DNA from: Actinomycetota bacterium
GTDB taxonomy: Bacteria > Actinomycetota > Humimicrobiia > Humimicrobiales > Humimicrobiaceae
NCBI GenBank assembly: GCA_018897225.1
Contig: JAHILC010000257.1
Coordinates: forward strand, 1-8,461
Length of the DNA: 8,461 bases
Direction: 5' to 3'
Below are positions 6,651-8,461 of the stretch, piece by piece. Every line of letters starts with the position of its first letter. Within the stretch, counting starts at the first letter, position 1. Under the pieces are notes generated by a model. That model had not been told where the DNA came from and ran no database searches. It saw nothing but the letters and a program-made list of their open reading frames with translations. Position numbers and translations under genes: made by a program.

Positions 6651-6657
6651 TCCTTCT
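6651..6657 (-). promoter_or_regulatory. Shine-Dalgarno site of the methyltransferase gene
   Basis: On the minus strand AGAAGGA sits 5 nt upstream of the ATG at 6645. Confidence 0.65.
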
Positions 6658-6690
6658 ATATCCTTAGATTATTTTATTATTTATATAATT

Positions 6691-7113
6691 TTACAGAAAA
6701 GGCAATTTTTCGTTTTTTAAATATGCCACAGTCTGGGCAGAAGCAATTATTTCACCGGAAGTTTCATTTTTAACTGTAACGCTGTAAGAAGCAATTTTGT
6801 TGCTTCTGCTCACTTCTCTTGCTTCAGCTATTAAAATGTCACCTGCGCAGGCTGATTTTAAATAATTAACGCTTATGTTTAACGCGACTGCCACAGTCCC
6901 GTAAGAATTTACTGCAGAACCAAAAGCAACATCCAGCAATGAAAAAATAGCCCCGCCATGTGTGATTTTAAAAATATTATCATAGTCTTTTTTAGACTTC
7001 ATCGTAACCAGCGAATAGCCTTTTTTAAGATCGATAATCTTTATACCGAAAAGCCTGGCATATGGCTCATCTTCAATGTTTTTTTTAATTAAGGCTAAAG
7101 TTGATTCTTCCAT
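6691..7113 (-). CDS. PaaI-type hotdog-fold acyl-CoA thioesterase
   Basis: 140 aa, the normal length for a single-domain PaaI/YbgC-like hotdog protein. Such enzymes hydrolyse acyl- or aryl-CoA thioesters as cytosolic oligomers. The signature NIFKITHGGAIFSLLDVAF (46-64) includes the oxyanion-hole HGG (52-54), Asn46 and the likely catalytic Asp61. It is followed by the typical strands NISVNYLKSACAGDILIAEA (79-98) and EIIASAQTVAYLKN (121-134). The frame also permits a TTG start at 7119, but AAGGA directly abuts that TTG and is ideally placed 6 nt before the ATG at 7113, so 7113 is chosen. It is the first gene of a probable two-gene unit with the methyltransferase. No CoA-dependent pathway gene is adjacent, so the actual acyl substrate cannot be inferred; a general housekeeping thioesterase is possible. 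Confidence 0.9.
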   Translation of the reverse strand: MEESTLALIKKNIEDEPYARLFGIKIIDLKKGYSLVTMKSKKDYDNIFKITHGGAIFSLLDVAFGSAVNSYGTVAVALNISVNYLKSACAGDILIAEAREVSRSNKIASYSVTVKNETSGEIIASAQTVAYLKNEKLPFL

Positions 7114-7119
7114 TTTCAA

Positions 7120-7124
7120 TCCTT
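7120..7124 (-). promoter_or_regulatory. Shine-Dalgarno site deciding the thioesterase start
   Basis: Minus-strand AAGGA is 6 nt from ATG 7113 but 0 nt from the in-frame TTG at 7119, which rules the TTG out in practice. Confidence 0.65.
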
Positions 7125-7126
7125 TT

Positions 7127-7155
7127 TTGATTTTTTCCCGATTTCTAATTATATT
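7127..7155 (+). promoter_or_regulatory. Candidate promoter for the B12 activation-domain gene
   Basis: TTGATT (7127-7132) and TATATT (7150-7155) are 17 nt apart, matching the sigma70 consensus at 4 and 5 of 6 positions. The predicted start near 7162 would give a leader of about 64 nt before ATG 7226. Confidence 0.35.
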
Positions 7156-7166
7156 ATAAAGAACTT

Positions 7167-7194
7167 ATTATATCATAACCCATTTTTCGGCCAA
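7167..7194 (-). promoter_or_regulatory. Candidate promoter for the thioesterase-methyltransferase unit
   Basis: On the minus strand, TTGGCC (7194-7189) and a perfect TATAAT (7172-7167) are 16 nt apart. Predicted initiation is near 7160, about 47 nt before ATG 7113. It would face the candidate plus-strand promoter at 7127-7155 nearly head-on. Confidence 0.35.
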
Positions 7195-7215
7195 AAGGTT
7201 ACAATTTCAAATGAA

Positions 7216-7221
7216 AAGGAG
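7216..7221 (+). promoter_or_regulatory. Shine-Dalgarno site deciding the activation-domain gene start
   Basis: AAGGAG lies 4 nt upstream of ATG 7226. The in-frame ATG at 7211 has no such site and would place this purine block inside its coding region, so 7226 is preferred. Confidence 0.6.
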
Positions 7222-7225
7222 AGAA

Positions 7226-7903
7226 ATGAAGATTTTTGAGAAAATAGAATTTGAGATTCCCGAAGATATCGGCCAGGATTTCTTAACTAAACTCATGGGA
7301 GGAAGATTAAATCCTAAATTTGAACAGCTGCTGATCGAAAAAAGGGAAATATGTGATAAGAATATTTCTCCAAAAGCAATATTTCAGGACTATGAAATAG
7401 AAAAGATTGAGGGAGATTCTGTTTATTTTAAATCAGGCAATATATTTAATGGACCTAATATTTCAAAAATTTTGAAAGGGTCAAAAATTGCTATTATTTT
7501 CATATGCACTTTGGGTATTGCTACCGATCAAATAATTGCTGCAACAAGTGAAGGTGGAGATACTCTGGCTACGATTATAATGGACTCCATAACCACAAGC
7601 CTTCTTGGAGTTTTGGGTGAACATATCTCAAAAATAATCAAAAAGGAGGGTTTGAAGGAAAAAGGCTGGGCTTCAACCTGCCAATATTCTCCAGGCCAAT
7701 ACAAGTGGACAATTGAAGAGCAAAAAGAGATTTTTCAAATGGTTAATGGTGAAAAAATAGGAGTGCTTTTAAATAAAAGCTATCTAATGGTGCCTTTCAA
7801 ATCAATATCAGGGGTATATGGGTTTGGTCCCGAAGACAGGATTGACAGGACAAGAGTTGCATGCGATTTATGCCCAAGGGAAAACTGTATAGGAAGAAGA
7901 TAG
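7226..7903 (+). CDS. Stand-alone vitamin B12-dependent methionine synthase activation-domain protein
   Basis: 225 aa from the preferred start (230 aa from 7211). The C-terminal half matches the MetH activation-domain pattern: WASTCQYSPGQYKWTIEEQ (148-166), IGVLLNKSYLMVPFKSISGV (178-197) and a GFGPED turn (199-204). In MetH this domain binds SAM and supports reductive remethylation of oxidised cob(II)alamin. As a separate protein in anaerobes it probably serves a split cobalamin methionine synthase or another corrinoid methyltransferase; that role is inferred. A C-terminal C-x2-C-x4-C (C213, C216, C221) followed by basic residues is absent from the E. coli MetH domain and could bind metal or a cluster, though similar tails occur, as I recall, in stand-alone anaerobe members. 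A hydrophobic segment around 87-98 fits a buried core strand rather than a membrane span. No corrinoid protein or metH gene is in the window. It is divergent from the thioesterase gene. Confidence 0.8.
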   Translation: MKIFEKIEFEIPEDIGQDFLTKLMGGRLNPKFEQLLIEKREICDKNISPKAIFQDYEIEKIEGDSVYFKSGNIFNGPNISKILKGSKIAIIFICTLGIATDQIIAATSEGGDTLATIIMDSITTSLLGVLGEHISKIIKKEGLKEKGWASTCQYSPGQYKWTIEEQKEIFQMVNGEKIGVLLNKSYLMVPFKSISGVYGFGPEDRIDRTRVACDLCPRENCIGRR

Positions 7904-7928
7904 CCCTGATTCTACTGGCGTGAGTTTA

Positions 7929-8461
7929 TTATTTATTCTGAATTATTTTGTCCTGCAATTTTCTTAGCTGCAGCAGCAGAGTATCTGAAGGAAAATCGAC
8001 ATCATCATATGAAATTGGCTCATCCTTTTTTACGCATCTTTTAAGAATGCAACCCTGAGATAATCCTATTGGCAGTAACTTCTCTTTACTTGTAGTTTCG
8101 TAAAGATCTATAAGACCATAAACCATATATCCGCCTATTCCATCAATTATTTCTCCTGGCGCTAAGTCTTTTTTTGCAACAGTTAACACATCAGAAACAA
8201 GGCCGCCTGACGGCACTATCCATGGTTCCCTGTCAAAATAAACTCTTGCAATTGAAAGTGGTGTTTCAATACTCGTAAGGTGGTAGGGCCTGTAAAGGAG
8301 GTAATTTGGTCCCTCCCCTAAAGCCAGGTAATTTAAAACATCTTTTATCATTTTATTTTTTATGGAATAAACCAGGAAAACGCCAGGAGCAAGATCGCCA
8401 ATAGCGAAATCCACAACTCCCGTTTTATCCAGTATTCCACCGTCCTTTTTAAGGCTGAATG
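7929..8461 (-). CDS. Homoserine-dehydrogenase-like oxidoreductase with SAF domain (COG4091), C-terminal part
   Basis: The minus frame is open from the right edge to TAA at 7931-7929, giving 176 residues of a longer protein; the NAD(P)-binding Rossmann domain would lie beyond the edge. Visible sequence starts FSLKKDGGILDKTGVVD, then GDLAPGVFLVY (fragment residues 21-31), a catalytic-domain tail with YRPYHLTSIETPLSIARV, and a SAF domain beginning near DVLTVAKKDLAPGEIIDGIGG. This layout is typical of COG4091, predicted homoserine-dehydrogenase-like proteins with a C-terminal SAF domain; such proteins are sometimes mislabelled FlgA-like because of that domain. Physiological substrate is not established. 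A GTG at 8414 could be mistaken for a start, but family sequence continues upstream in frame. It converges on the activation-domain gene with a 25-nt gap and no visible terminator. Confidence 0.82.
   Translation of the reverse strand, partial: FSLKKDGGILDKTGVVDFAIGDLAPGVFLVYSIKNKMIKDVLNYLALGEGPNYLLYRPYHLTSIETPLSIARVYFDREPWIVPSGGLVSDVLTVAKKDLAPGEIIDGIGGYMVYGLIDLYETTSKEKLLPIGLSQGCILKRCVKKDEPISYDDVDFPSDTLLLQLRKLQDKIIQNK

Noticed and set aside
7114..7119. TTG start for the thioesterase
   Set aside because: The AAGGA site directly touches the TTG, leaving no spacer, whereas it is 6 nt from ATG 7113.
7929..8461. Right-edge gene as a flagellar FlgA protein
   Set aside because: The SAF domain alone could suggest FlgA, but the upstream GGILDKTGVVD and GDLAPGVF sequence belongs to the homoserine-dehydrogenase-like COG4091 family.
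1..8461. tRNA, rRNA, CRISPR, insertion sequence, phage or toxin-antitoxin content
   Set aside because: No cloverleaf, repeat array, transposase or integrase motif, or terminal repeat was seen on either strand, and genes occupy nearly all the window.

Overview
The window is an AT-rich, gene-dense stretch of what looks like an anaerobic bacterial chromosome. Genes are short and tightly packed, several have AAGGA-type Shine-Dalgarno sequences, and there are no RNA genes, insertion sequences, CRISPR arrays or phage genes. Two families favour an anaerobe: a PflX-type radical-SAM protein (partial) and a stand-alone corrinoid/methionine-synthase activation-domain protein with a C-terminal cysteine cluster. 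I cannot name the lineage from this sequence. An uncultured anaerobic Firmicutes-, Actinobacteriota- or Atribacterota-like organism would fit, but that is a guess.

Layout, left to right. (1) 1-522, +: C-terminal end of a PflX/COG1313 radical-SAM protein, cut by the window. (2) 529-2370, -: a divergent family X DNA polymerase with a PHP domain (PolX, 613 aa). (3) 2545-3186, +: pcm, protein-L-isoaspartate O-methyltransferase, then a possible 44-aa ORF (3199-3333). (4) 3369-5096, +: a second, canonical PolX (575 aa). (5) 5218-5883, +: endonuclease III (nth) with its 4Fe-4S cysteines. (6) 7113 down to 5884, -: a two-gene unit of a PaaI-type hotdog thioesterase followed by a class I SAM methyltransferase. 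(7) 7226-7903, +: the B12-dependent methionine synthase activation-domain protein. (8) 8461 down to 7929, -: C-terminal part of a homoserine-dehydrogenase-like oxidoreductase with a SAF domain, cut by the right edge.

The centre (529-5883) reads as a damage-repair neighbourhood. Endonuclease III removes oxidised pyrimidines and nicks the abasic site. PolX combines a gap-filling polymerase with a PHP nuclease that in characterised bacterial relatives trims 3' ends and can process abasic sites. Pcm repairs isoaspartate damage in proteins. The most unusual point is two full-length PolX paralogs on opposite strands around pcm. One is canonical. The other keeps every polymerase and PHP metal ligand I can locate but has lost or altered several DNA-contact elements. 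The other genes look like ordinary metabolism.

At the DNA level, two of the three convergent gene junctions carry inverted repeats lying exactly over the nearly abutting stop codons. Translation signals also split in two: nth and the genes to its right that are complete have clear Shine-Dalgarno sequences, while both polX genes and the small ORF do not. I do not see a clearly new multi-gene system; the PolX pair is the best lead.
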